64,000 bases of DNA, from NCBI RefSeq assembly GCF_017309385.1, contig NZ_JAFJMJ010000004.1, positions 1-64,000 of the forward strand, read 5' to 3'. This document shows positions 1 through 8,167 of the stretch, in pieces. Numbering within the stretch: the stretch's first letter is position 1; the number at the start of each line of letters is the position of its first letter. A program made the position numbers and the translations under genes. This DNA is from Amycolatopsis sp. 195334CR (lineage in GTDB: Bacteria; Actinomycetota; Actinomycetes; Mycobacteriales; Pseudonocardiaceae). A model generated the notes under the pieces. The model searched no databases, had not been told where the DNA came from, and saw only the letters and a list, made by a program, of their open reading frames with translations.

Positions 1-222
1 CGGGTCAGCCGGGTCAGCCGGGTCAGCCGGGTCAGCCGGGTCAGCCGGGTCAGCCGGGTCAGTCTAGCATCGGTCCGGCTCTGCCCGGGTCAGCCCGGCC
101 TCGGTCCGGCTCAGTCCGGCATCGGTCCGGCTCAGCCCGGGTCAGCCGGGTCAGCCGGGTCAGTCTGGCATCGGTCCGGCTCTGCCCGGGTCAGCCCGGC
201 CTCGGTCCGGCTCAGTCCGGGG
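1..222. repeat. GC-rich tandem repeat array with 9-bp and about 101-bp periods
   Basis: Positions 2-55 are six perfect head-to-tail copies of GGGTCAGCC. A longer unit begins at 56, built from the same word plus GGTCCGGCTC, and restarts at 157, giving a period of 101 bp. The 64 bases of 56-119 and 157-220 differ at one base. The array lies directly downstream of the minus-strand gene that ends at 255. One plus-strand frame stays open through it to about position 355, but the minus strand is full of stops and no protein-like sequence appears. It is probably non-coding, and it may continue to the left of the window. Confidence 0.9.
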
Positions 223-254
223 CGGTCCGGCTCAGTCGGTCCAGCTCGGCCGGG

Positions 255-611
255 TCAGGCCGTTCTCGCCGTTCGCGAGATCAGCCGGCTCGCCTGCCGG
301 ATGGCCTCGACCAGCTCGGCGACCGCCTCGGACTGGCCGGTGGAGTAGCGGAAGGAGTACGGGCCGAGCTTGTCGGCGAACATGGGCACGTTCCGGACGA
401 TCTCGGTGGAGCCGCCCTCGACGCTGAAGTCCACCCGGCCCGGCCGCCACGTCGTGGACGGCTGGTGGCTGATCCCGCTGATCTTGCCCACCGGGAACCG
501 GGTGTGCTGGTCGCCGGGGAAGTTCCAGGAATCCTTGATCGCGATGCTGATCGTCACGGTGCGCCCGTCGAACTGGAGCGAGCGGCGCCGGCTTTCCACC
601 TGTGCGTGCAC
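255..611 (-). CDS. DUF4429-like small protein
   Basis: This 118-residue protein has the pattern of the actinobacterial DUF4429 domain: an N-terminal strand with FDGRTVTIS (about residues 14-22), a central GKISGI turn, then a strand-rich stretch that ends in a helix (SEAVAELVEAIRQASRL). There is no signal peptide or membrane segment. The GTG start is preceded by GAGGAGG at a spacing suited to a ribosome binding site. The function of the domain is unknown; related domains are often found in actinobacterial proteins thought to bind membranes or ligands. The family call rests on pattern recognition only. The gene stands alone, and its 3' end abuts the 101-bp repeat array. Confidence 0.6.
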   Translation of the reverse strand: MHAQVESRRRSLQFDGRTVTISIAIKDSWNFPGDQHTRFPVGKISGISHQPSTTWRPGRVDFSVEGGSTEIVRNVPMFADKLGPYSFRYSTGQSEAVAELVEAIRQASRLISRTARTA

Positions 612-721
612 GAGAAGCCCCTCCTCGTCCCGGAAAGCACCGAGCCTAAGGCCGCGACCAGGGAAGTCAAGGCACGGTGACCTACCATTCCGGTGTCAGG
701 TAAGGAAAAACCGCCAGCGTT

Positions 722-750
722 CCTGACGGTCGTGGTGCATCGGCGTCAGG
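722..750 (-). terminator. Hairpin at the 3' end of the glycosyltransferase gene
   Basis: CCTGACG (722-728) pairs with CGTCAGG (744-750) across a 15-nt loop. The stop codon of the minus-strand gene (746-748) lies inside the right arm. No U-tract follows, which is usual for high-GC actinomycete terminators. Confidence 0.45.
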
Positions 751-2222
751 CTTCGTAGTGCTGGAACCCCAGCCACAGCTCCGCCCACGGCTTGACCGGG
801 TCCCGGCAGATCCAGAGTGGAGTGCCCTGCTCCTCGTTCTCCACGCCCACGCCGTTGTCGATGGTGCCCGCGCGGGCCACCGAACCGAACCTCGCTTCGA
901 GGGCGCGGCCGTCGCCGAAACCGACGGCGAGAACGGGCGCGGAGTCGGCGGGCGGCCCCCAGAGCCAGTAGTTGTTGTGGCCGCTGACCGGTTGCCCCAG
1001 GCCGTACGGCCCGCCGAGCAGTTCGATCGCGCCCGCCTGGCCGTAGTTCGACGTCAACACCACCGCACCGGGCGCCGTCGTGTCGCGGACCGCGGCGACC
1101 TGCTGGACGAACGCGGGCCAGCCGATGGTCTCCGCGAGCACCGGGTTGAGGTCGGTGATCGGCAGGTCCCGGTGCGCGGACACGGGCAGGACCGGCAGCG
1201 CCATCGGCACCGCGACCAGCCCCGCCACGCCGACCGCGACCGGCACCAGCGCCCGCCGCCGGGACCAGCGCTCCGCGGCCACCCCGCCCGCCGCGAACAA
1301 GGACCACGTACATCGGCGCCAGGTAGTAGTACTTCCCGCCGACGCCCATCAGCAGCACCAGCAGCACCACGGACAACCAGCCGAACAGCCGGAACTCCAC
1401 GGTGCGGAACAACCACCACAGCCCGGCGACCCACACCGGCGCGAGCAGCGGGTTCATCGTCACGACCTGCATCGGCAGGAACAACGCCGCGCCCGCCAGG
1501 CCGCCCTCGTCCGCACGGATGGACGCCGAGACCGCGAGCATCGGCCAGTCGTGCGCGGCCTGCCACACCAGCACCGGCGCCGCGATCGCCAGTGCGAGCA
1601 GCGCCCCGAGCCACGGCCACGGCGTCGCCGCGTGCCGCCGCTGCGCCGGGGTCAGCAGCAGCGCGACCGGCAGCGCGAGGCCGAGCAGCGCCAGCGTCTG
1701 CTTGTTCTGGAAACCGAGCCCGGCGACCAGGCCGAAACCCAGCCACCAGCGCGGGTCCGCGCCCCGCACCAGCCGCAGCAGGAGCCAGAGGCAGCCCGCC
1801 CAGGCGAGCTGGTCGAAGGCGCTGGGGCCGAAGAGGTGGAACATCGACAGCGACACCGTGGCCGTGCCCATCGCCAGCCCGGCGATCACCTGCGCCCGCC
1901 TGCCCCCGCCGAGGTCGCGCGCGATGAGCGTGGTGAGCAGCACGACGGCCGCCCCGGCGAGCGCGGGCCACAACCGCAGCCCGAGCAGGGAATCGCCGAA
2001 CAGCGTGGTGGACAGGCGGCCCAGCAGCGGGGTGAACGGCGGCTCGCTGGCGAACGCCCAGTCGAGCCGTTTCGACTCGGCCAGGAAGTAGAACTCGTCG
2101 CGGTGGTAGCCGTACGCCGTGGCGCAGACGGCGTGCAGCACCACCGTCCCGGCGGCGATGAGCAGCGCGGGACCGCGCGCGTGTCCGGTCGGTGCGCCGC
2201 TCACCCCCGTCGTGCGGTTCAT
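746..2222 (-). pseudogene. GT39/ArnT-like membrane glycosyltransferase with a frameshift
   Basis: The first 307 or so codons encode a polytopic membrane protein with the acidic YHRDEFYF motif at residues 39-46, typical of GT39/PMT and ArnT-like enzymes that move a sugar from a polyprenyl-phosphate donor on the outer membrane face. The frame is lost after the membrane segment ending LAPMYVVL. The rest (a further membrane segment, then a soluble domain with SNYGQAGAIELLG and NNYWLWG) continues in another frame down to the stop at 746. Removing one base at 1299-1300 (CTTG to CTG on the minus strand) restores one protein of about 490 residues. Both halves look conserved, so a sequencing error or a very recent mutation is likely. 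The ATG at 2220-2222 follows GGGGGA. Confidence 0.8.
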
Positions 2223-2359
2223 CGAGATCCCCCACGGTCGTCGACCTGCTGACCGTACTGGCCGGAATGCCCGCTCACCAGTGGGTAATTCGGCCGTCTG
2301 GCGGGCCTCGCGCGCGAGGAAGGCTTCCGGTGGGGTAATCGCGGACGAGGAGGCCGAAG

Positions 2360-3415
2360 ATGACAGGTGCGTTCCGGGTGGAGCCGGACGCCGCGAGATC
2401 GGTGGTCCGGTCGATGGAGGACCTGAACTCCACGGCGGCGACCTCGGCCCGCGAGGTCGGTGCGCTGGCCATCGACATCGCCTCGTTCGCCGGCATCGGC
2501 AGCGCGGTGGGCAGCGCCAACGCCTCACTGCAGCAGCAGCTCACCGGCGCGCTCGGCCGGTTCGTCGAGCTGATCGGCCAGATCAGCGAGTACGTCCGCC
2601 TCTCGGCCGACGGCTACACCGCCGCCGACCAGGACACCGCCCGCGGCTACGGCGGCGGCACCGGGCACGGCGGCACCCAGGGCGGCAGCGGCACCACGCT
2701 GCCGGGACCGGGCCCGCAGCCCGCCACCGACCCGGGCGCCGGGGCCCACGCCTCGCAGCAGCCCTCGCTGGCGGACCAGGCCACCTGGCAGGCCGCCTAC
2801 GCCGGCGCGGACGTGGCCGACGGCATCGGCTGGACCAACGCCAGCAGCCACCTCAAGCACTTCCTCGACAACAGCGGCACCCCGGTCACCGTGGACGCCG
2901 ACCAGATCGCCCGCGACGTGCCCTCGTTCCGCGGCGTGGTGGACCGCACGGTCACCGAGCAGATGCGCCAGCTCGCCGCCGACGCCGCGCGCACCGGCAA
3001 CTACGGCACCCCGGTCACCTTCGACTCCGGCTGGCACGGCCACTACCTCGGCCCGGCCGAGAGCAAGAACTGGTACTACGCGATGGGCGGGGTGCAGTAC
3101 TCGGTCAGCGGGGTGGCGACCGTGCACCCGCCCGCGGTGCCCGGCGGCGCCCCGACGATCGAGATGGACTACCGCGCGCACGTGTTCGACCGCTACAACT
3201 GGGACGGCGGCAAGTCCACCCAGATCGGCCCGATGACGGTCACCGACGCGTCACTGGCCGAACTGCACCGGTCCGGGCTGGCGCAGGAGTACAACATCTC
3301 CGGCTCCACCGACCCGCGGCACTACTCGGGCACGGTGCCGGGCGCGGGAACGCAGGTGGTGCTGCCGCAGAGCCCCGACAACCGTGACGGCACCCGATTG
3401 GACCTCCGCCGATGA
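2360..3415 (+). CDS. Probable type VII-type secreted protein with an unknown C-terminal domain
   Basis: The 351 residues divide into three parts. Residues 1-96 form an alpha-helical ESX/EspC-like segment ending in YTAAD (86-90), which fits the YxxxD/E export signal of type VII secretion substrates. Residues 97-140 are a Gly/Pro/Thr-rich linker. The last 210 residues are an unrecognised, probably globular domain rich in Trp, Tyr and His, with ELHRSGLAQEYNISG near the end. There is no signal peptide. The stop overlaps the next start (ATGA), so the two genes are translationally coupled. The build (secretion helix, linker, variable C-domain, small partner gene) resembles a polymorphic effector, but no catalytic motif could be named. 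The effector role is inferred. Confidence 0.65.
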   Translation: MTGAFRVEPDAARSVVRSMEDLNSTAATSAREVGALAIDIASFAGIGSAVGSANASLQQQLTGALGRFVELIGQISEYVRLSADGYTAADQDTARGYGGGTGHGGTQGGSGTTLPGPGPQPATDPGAGAHASQQPSLADQATWQAAYAGADVADGIGWTNASSHLKHFLDNSGTPVTVDADQIARDVPSFRGVVDRTVTEQMRQLAADAARTGNYGTPVTFDSGWHGHYLGPAESKNWYYAMGGVQYSVSGVATVHPPAVPGGAPTIEMDYRAHVFDRYNWDGGKSTQIGPMTVTDASLAELHRSGLAQEYNISGSTDPRHYSGTVPGAGTQVVLPQSPDNRDGTRLDLRR

Positions 3416-3777
3416 GCACCCCCGCCGTGACCGCGCTGGACTTCGGCGGCATCGTGCTGCCGCCGGGCGCCGAGGTGCTCGGTGTGCTCGACGAGCGCGG
3501 CATCGACCAGCTCTACGCCGTCGCCGTCGCGGTGGAACCGGACACAGTGGACAGTTTGCTGGCCGGATCCGGCTTCACCAGAGAACTCGAGCCGGGCAGG
3601 CAGGTGTTCCTCCCGCCGGTGCCCGGCTTCGACCCGGACCGCGGCACGGACATCGCCTCGGCGCAGGACGCGCTGCCCGCCGGCCGGGCCCGCCCGGCGA
3701 AGGTGACCAGGGAGGTGCTGGTCGACCGCGGTGACCCGGACCGGCCCGTGGTGCACCTCTGGTTGTTCACCACCTGA
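3412..3777 (+). CDS. Small unrecognised protein, candidate partner or immunity protein
   Basis: This is a 121-residue acidic, soluble protein with no signal peptide, membrane segment or Cys. It reads as an alpha/beta fold, with strands around LYAVAVAVE and VVHLWLFTT (the C-terminus). I do not recognise the family. It overlaps the upstream gene by four bases (ATGA), so the two products are probably made in a fixed ratio. The position just downstream of a putative secreted effector, together with size and acidity, suggests an immunity protein or chaperone. That is inference from context only. Confidence 0.6.
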   Translation: MSTPAVTALDFGGIVLPPGAEVLGVLDERGIDQLYAVAVAVEPDTVDSLLAGSGFTRELEPGRQVFLPPVPGFDPDRGTDIASAQDALPAGRARPAKVTREVLVDRGDPDRPVVHLWLFTT

Positions 3778-3810
3778 ATTCCCGATTCCGGGGAACGGAA
3801 CGCGGTGGTT

Positions 3811-3830
3811 GCCGCGGCCGTGCCCGCGGC
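3811..3830 (+). terminator. Short GC hairpin after the candidate effector pair
   Basis: GCCGCGG (3811-3817) pairs with CCGCGGC (3824-3830) around a 6-nt loop, in the 89-bp gap before the next gene. There is no T-tract. It may be a weak terminator or attenuator. Confidence 0.35.
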
Positions 3831-3866
3831 GTGATTATCGGCCGGTCTTCGAGAGAAGGGTGGCCC

Positions 3867-4103
3867 GTGCGGAATACCGAATTGGCGGTGCGCAAAAGAA
3901 TCGCGCTCGCCGGGGGGCTGAGCGCGCTCGCGGTGTTTCTCGCGGTGCCCGTGCTGACCACCTTCACCCCGATTTTCGACGGCTGGGTCGGCCCGATCGG
4001 GGCCGGATATGTGGCCGGTGCCTTCGCCATCGTGTTCCCGCTCGGCGCCGCGTTCGCCTACGGCCGGTGGGCCGACCGCTTCGAGCGCGGGGACGATTCA
4101 TGA
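3867..4103 (+). CDS. Small two-helix membrane protein, DUF485-like partner of the symporter
   Basis: The protein has 78 residues with two transmembrane helices (about 12-30 and 41-62) and a short charged C-terminus. It sits just ahead of an ActP-like symporter and overlaps it by ATGA. DUF485 (YjcH-type) proteins hold this position in many actP operons, although this one is shorter and only loosely similar. The GTG start at 3867 is chosen because GAGAGAAGGG ends six bases before it. An ATG 36 bases upstream is in frame but has no ribosome binding site. It is probably an accessory or assembly subunit of the transporter. Confidence 0.65.
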   Translation: MRNTELAVRKRIALAGGLSALAVFLAVPVLTTFTPIFDGWVGPIGAGYVAGAFAIVFPLGAAFAYGRWADRFERGDDS

Positions 4104-5623
4104 ACGTGCTCGCGGTGCTGGTGGTCGCCGCGATCGTCGCGGTCACCCTCGGCCTGACCAGTTACGCGGCGCGGCGCAACAAGAGCACCGACGACCACTA
4201 CATCGCCGGCGGCCGGGTCAGCGGCTGGCAGAACGGCCTGGCGCTGGCCGGTGACCAGCTCTCCGCGGCGTCGTTCCTCGGCATCACCGGCGCCGTCGCG
4301 CTGACCGGGTTCAACGGTTTCTACCTCGCGCTCGGCATCCCGATCGCCTACCTGCTGGTACTGCTGGTGATCGCCGAACCGCTGCGCAACCTGGGCCGGT
4401 TCACCCTGGCCGACGCGGTCGCCGCGCGGTTCGACGGGCGCCTGCTGCGCGCGGTGCTCGCGGTGGCGTCGCTGATCCTGAGCACCGTCTACATGGTGAT
4501 CCAGTTCGTCGGCGCCGGGGTGCTCGCGCAACTGCTGCTCGGCGTGGAGTTCCCGCTCGCGGTGGTGGTGATCGGGCTGCTGATGACGCTCTACACCATG
4601 CTCGGCGGCATGGTCGGCACCACCTACATCCAGGTGTTCAAGGCGATCCTGCTGATCGTCACCGTGCTCGGCCTGCTGGTGCTGATCGCCGCGCGCACCG
4701 GCGGGAACCCGCTCGGCGCGATGATCGAGGCCCGCGCGAACCACGGCGACGACATCATCCTGCCGTCGCACGACAGCACCGCGACCGGGCTGAACAACAT
4801 TTCCATGAGCCTCGGCATGGCGTTGGGCATCATGGGCCTGCCGCACGTGATGGTGCGATTCCTGACCGTGCGCGACGCGAAGGCCGCCCGCAATTCCGCG
4901 CAGGTGGCGATGTGGATATTCGCGTTGTTCTTCCTGGCCCTGCCGGTGTTCGGTTATGCCGCGCTGAACGAGGTCGGCCGGGACCGCATCATCGCCGACA
5001 ACAAGGCGGGCAATCTCGCCGCGCCGAGGCTGGCGGAAATGGTCGGCGGGAATCTGATGTTCGCCATCGTGGTGGGCGTGGTGATGGCGACCATTCTCGC
5101 CGTGCTCGCCGGGCTGGCCATCGCCTCTTCCGGCGCGGTCGCGCACGACCTCTACAGCACGGTGCTCAAACGCGGGCAGGCCACGCCTCGGCAGCAGTTG
5201 CTGGTCGGCAGGCTGGCCGGGCTCGCGGTGTCGGTGGTGGCCATCGTGCTCGCGCTGGGCGCCCGCACGATGAACGTGGCGTTCCTCGGCAACGTGGCGT
5301 TCGCGATCGCGGCGAGCACCACGATGCCCGTGCTGCTGCTGACGATCTACTGGCGCGGGTTCAACCGCGTCGGCGCCACCTGCGGGCTGCTCGGCGGCCT
5401 GGTCGTCTCGGTCGGGCTGGTCCTGGTCGGGCCGGACGTGATGGGCGCGGACCACCTGTTCCCGTTGTCCATCCCGGCACTGGTCTCGGTGCCGGCCGGT
5501 TTCCTCGCCGCCTGGCTGGGAAGCCTCGCCGGACGCGGGAACGCGGCCGCGCGGGGCACGCCGTACGACGAACTCGCCGCGCGTGCGTTCCCCGGCCGCC
5601 GACGGACGGAGGTGACCGCATGA
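4100..5623 (+). CDS. Sodium:solute symporter, cation/acetate symporter-like
   Basis: This 507-residue protein belongs to the SSS family and would have about 13 membrane helices. Family features include an N-terminal helix followed by STDDHYIAGGRVSGWQNG, then GDQLSAASFLGITG (sodium-site region) and the GLPHVMVRFLTVRDAKAAR stretch typical of ActP-like carriers. Such carriers import short monocarboxylates with Na+ or H+. It overlaps the small membrane protein before it and the ThDP enzyme after it, both by ATGA. A carrier fused by translation to a decarboxylase-type enzyme suggests that the substrate is a 2-oxo acid or a related monocarboxylate. The exact substrate cannot be read from sequence. 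Confidence 0.85.
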   Translation: MNVLAVLVVAAIVAVTLGLTSYAARRNKSTDDHYIAGGRVSGWQNGLALAGDQLSAASFLGITGAVALTGFNGFYLALGIPIAYLLVLLVIAEPLRNLGRFTLADAVAARFDGRLLRAVLAVASLILSTVYMVIQFVGAGVLAQLLLGVEFPLAVVVIGLLMTLYTMLGGMVGTTYIQVFKAILLIVTVLGLLVLIAARTGGNPLGAMIEARANHGDDIILPSHDSTATGLNNISMSLGMALGIMGLPHVMVRFLTVRDAKAARNSAQVAMWIFALFFLALPVFGYAALNEVGRDRIIADNKAGNLAAPRLAEMVGGNLMFAIVVGVVMATILAVLAGLAIASSGAVAHDLYSTVLKRGQATPRQQLLVGRLAGLAVSVVAIVLALGARTMNVAFLGNVAFAIAASTTMPVLLLTIYWRGFNRVGATCGLLGGLVVSVGLVLVGPDVMGADHLFPLSIPALVSVPAGFLAAWLGSLAGRGNAAARGTPYDELAARAFPGRRRTEVTA

Positions 5624-7335
5624 CCCACACCACCAGCCGGGCCTTCCTGGAAGCCCTGCGCGAAGGGGGAGTGGAGTACGTCTTCGCGAACCTCGGCAGT
5701 GACCACCCCGGCATCGTCGAGGCCTACGCGCGGGCCAGGGCGGAAGGGCGGGCGGACACCCTGCCCGAACTGATCATCTGTCCACATGAGAGCGTCGCGT
5801 TCTCCGCCGCGCAGGGCTACGCGCAGGTCACCGGGCGGGCGCAGGCGGTGCTGGTGCACGTGGACTGCGGCACCCAGAACATCGGCGGCATGCTGCACAA
5901 CGCGGCGAAGGGCCGGGTGCCGGTGCTCGTGTTCGCCGGGGCGTCGCCGTTCACCCAGGAGGGCGAGCTGCTCGGCAGCCGCAACGAGTTCATCCAGTGG
6001 ATCCAGGACGTGCACGACCAGCGCGGCATCGTCCGCGGGTACACCAAGTACGACAACGAGATCCGCACCGGGCACAACGTCAAGACGCTGGTGGGCCGGG
6101 CGTTGCAGATCGCGCACAGCGATCCCGGCGGGCCGGTGTACCTGGTCGGCGCGCGTGAGGTGATGGAGGCCGAGGTGCCGCGCCAAGACCCGCCGCACAC
6201 CGTGCCGATCGCACCCGCCGCGCTGGCCCCGCAGGTCGTCGACCGGCTCGCGGAAGCGTTGGCGCACGCGGAAAACCCGATCGTGGTCACCTCCTACCTC
6301 GGCCGTGACCCCGGTGCCGTGCCGGTGCTGGTGGACCTGTGCGAGCGGCTGGCGATGCCGGTGCTCGAATCGGTGCCGATGCGGGTGAACTTCCCCGCCG
6401 GGCACCCGCTGCACCTCGGTTTCCAGTGGAACACCACCGAACCCGACCCGGTGCTCGCCGAAGCCGACGTGGTGCTCGTGCTCGGCAGTGACGTGCCGTG
6501 GATCCCGGTCAGCAACCGGCCGCGCGAGGATGCCCGCATCTTCGTGGTCGACGTCGACCCGCTCAAGGAGCAGATGCCGTTGTGGCACGTGCCCGCGGAA
6601 TGCTTCGCCCGCGCCGATCCGCGCACGGCGCTGGTCCAGTTGGTGGACCGCGTTCCGCGTCGTCCCGACGACGGGCGCCTGGCGCGCGTCACCGCCGAGC
6701 ACCGGCGTCGCACCGAGGAGTACGCGGCGATGGAAGTCCCGGACGGCGACACGATCACGCCCGAGTACCTGCTGGCGTGCCTGCGTGACGCCATCGACGA
6801 GGACGCGCTGGTGCTGACCGAGGCGATCTCCAGCTACCAGGCCGTCGGCAGGCACCTGCGCCGCAACCGGCCCGGTTCGCTGATCGGCTCGGGCGGCGGT
6901 TCGCTCGGCTGGCACGGGGGCGCGGCGATCGGCGCGAAACTGGCCGAACCGGACCGCCTGGTCGTCTCGGTCGTCGGCGACGGCAGTTACCTGTTCGGCG
7001 TGCCGTCGTCGGCGCAGTGGGTGGCGCGGCGGTACGGCACGCCGACGCTGACCGTGGTGCTGGACAACCGGGGCTGGAAGTCGCCGAAGCTGTCCACGCT
7101 CGGCGTGCACCCCGAGGGCACGGCGGCCGAGCGCGACGACTTCAACGTCAGCTTCGAACCGGAGGCCGACCTGCCCGGCATCGCCACCGCCGCCGGTGGC
7201 GCGTGGGGCCGCACGGTCCGGCAGCCGGACGAGCTGAAGGAGGCGCTGGCCGAGGCACTGGCGGCGGTGGCGGACGGCCGGTCGGCGGTGCTGAGCGTGC
7301 ATCTGCCGCCGGTCCAGCTCCCGTCGTCCCAATGA
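5620..7335 (+). CDS. Thiamine-diphosphate-dependent enzyme, acetolactate synthase / 2-oxo-acid decarboxylase superfamily
   Basis: The 571-residue protein has all three domains of the ThDP superfamily. In the PYR domain the cofactor-activating Glu is E57 in CPHESVAF. The central domain is Rossmann-like. The PP domain carries GDG (453-455) and the metal-binding Asn at 483, the expected spacing for the ThDP motif. It is not a close match to anabolic acetolactate synthase and has no small-subunit gene beside it. Linked by ATGA to a monocarboxylate-type symporter and followed by IclR and aldehyde dehydrogenase genes, it most likely decarboxylates or carboligates a 2-oxo acid taken up by the cell. 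Benzoylformate-like substrates are possible but unproven. Confidence 0.8.
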   Translation: MTHTTSRAFLEALREGGVEYVFANLGSDHPGIVEAYARARAEGRADTLPELIICPHESVAFSAAQGYAQVTGRAQAVLVHVDCGTQNIGGMLHNAAKGRVPVLVFAGASPFTQEGELLGSRNEFIQWIQDVHDQRGIVRGYTKYDNEIRTGHNVKTLVGRALQIAHSDPGGPVYLVGAREVMEAEVPRQDPPHTVPIAPAALAPQVVDRLAEALAHAENPIVVTSYLGRDPGAVPVLVDLCERLAMPVLESVPMRVNFPAGHPLHLGFQWNTTEPDPVLAEADVVLVLGSDVPWIPVSNRPREDARIFVVDVDPLKEQMPLWHVPAECFARADPRTALVQLVDRVPRRPDDGRLARVTAEHRRRTEEYAAMEVPDGDTITPEYLLACLRDAIDEDALVLTEAISSYQAVGRHLRRNRPGSLIGSGGGSLGWHGGAAIGAKLAEPDRLVVSVVGDGSYLFGVPSSAQWVARRYGTPTLTVVLDNRGWKSPKLSTLGVHPEGTAAERDDFNVSFEPEADLPGIATAAGGAWGRTVRQPDELKEALAEALAAVADGRSAVLSVHLPPVQLPSSQ

Positions 7336-7384
7336 GTGGGACGACCCCTTGCCCGCAAGAGGTGCACCGAGCAACATCACCCGG

Positions 7385-8167
7385 ATGAGCGGTGAATCCG
7401 CACCGGCACCGAAGTCGGTGCTGGCGCGAGGCCTGTCCCTGCTCGACGCGTTCACCCCCGGCGAGCCGGAGCTGAGCCTGGGTGAGCTCGCCGCTCGCAG
7501 CGGCCTGCCCAAACCGACCGCGCACCGGCTGCTCGGCGAGCTGGTCGACTGGGGCGCGCTGGAGCGGACCGGGCACGGCGGCTACCGGCTCGCCGCGAAG
7601 TTGTTCCGCCTCGGCCAGATGGTGCCGCGCTACCGGATGCTGCGCGAGGCGGCGCTGCCGTTCCTCGAGGGACTCCAGCGGTCGAGCCGGGAGAACGTGC
7701 ACCTCGCCGTGCCGGACGACCTGTGCACGCTGTTCGTGGAGAAGCTCAGCGGCAGCGAGTCGATGGTCATCCGGTCCAGGGTGGGCGGCCGGATGCCCGC
7801 GCACTGCACCGCCACCGGCAAGGTCTTCCTCGCCTGGGGCGGCCGCGACCGGTTCCGCCGCGCGGTCGACGCCGGGCTCGCGCGGCTGACCCCGCGCACC
7901 ATCGTGCTGCCCGGCCTGCTGCACAAGGATCTGGAGCGCACCAGGGAACGCGGGCTCGGCATCAACCTGGAGGAGGCCGAGCCGGGGGTCACCGCGGTGG
8001 CCGCGCCGGTGCTCGGCGCGCACGGTGAGGTGGTGGCCGCGGTCTCGATCACCGGGCACACCCGGCGGCTCGACCTGGACCGGTGCGGAACCGCGGTCCA
8101 GGCCGCCGCGGGCGCGGTTTCGGCCGCGCTCAGAAGGGATACCCCGCCACGTCCCCGCGCAGGGTGA
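7385..8167 (+). CDS. IclR family transcriptional regulator
   Basis: The 260-residue protein has an N-terminal winged helix (about 10-70, with LSLGELAARSGLPKPTAHRL as the recognition region) and a C-terminal effector-binding domain (GRMPAHCTATGKVFLA and a GVTAVAAPV strand). IclR proteins often sense small organic acids and control adjacent catabolic genes. It follows the ThDP gene by 49 bases on the same strand and converges on the aldehyde dehydrogenase, overlapping it by 38 bases. The ATG at 7385 fits the usual IclR length. A TTG at 7349 is also in frame. It probably controls the symporter/ThDP unit, the dehydrogenase, or both. Confidence 0.85.
   Translation: MSGESAPAPKSVLARGLSLLDAFTPGEPELSLGELAARSGLPKPTAHRLLGELVDWGALERTGHGGYRLAAKLFRLGQMVPRYRMLREAALPFLEGLQRSSRENVHLAVPDDLCTLFVEKLSGSESMVIRSRVGGRMPAHCTATGKVFLAWGGRDRFRRAVDAGLARLTPRTIVLPGLLHKDLERTRERGLGINLEEAEPGVTAVAAPVLGAHGEVVAAVSITGHTRRLDLDRCGTAVQAAAGAVSAALRRDTPPRPRAG

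Noticed and set aside
1..222. Possible CRISPR array
   Set aside because: The repeats are directly adjacent with no unique spacers, and no cas gene is in the window.
1..355. A plus-strand frame open through the 9-bp and 101-bp repeats
   Set aside because: No start or domain is visible, and the frame overlaps a better-supported gene on the other strand.
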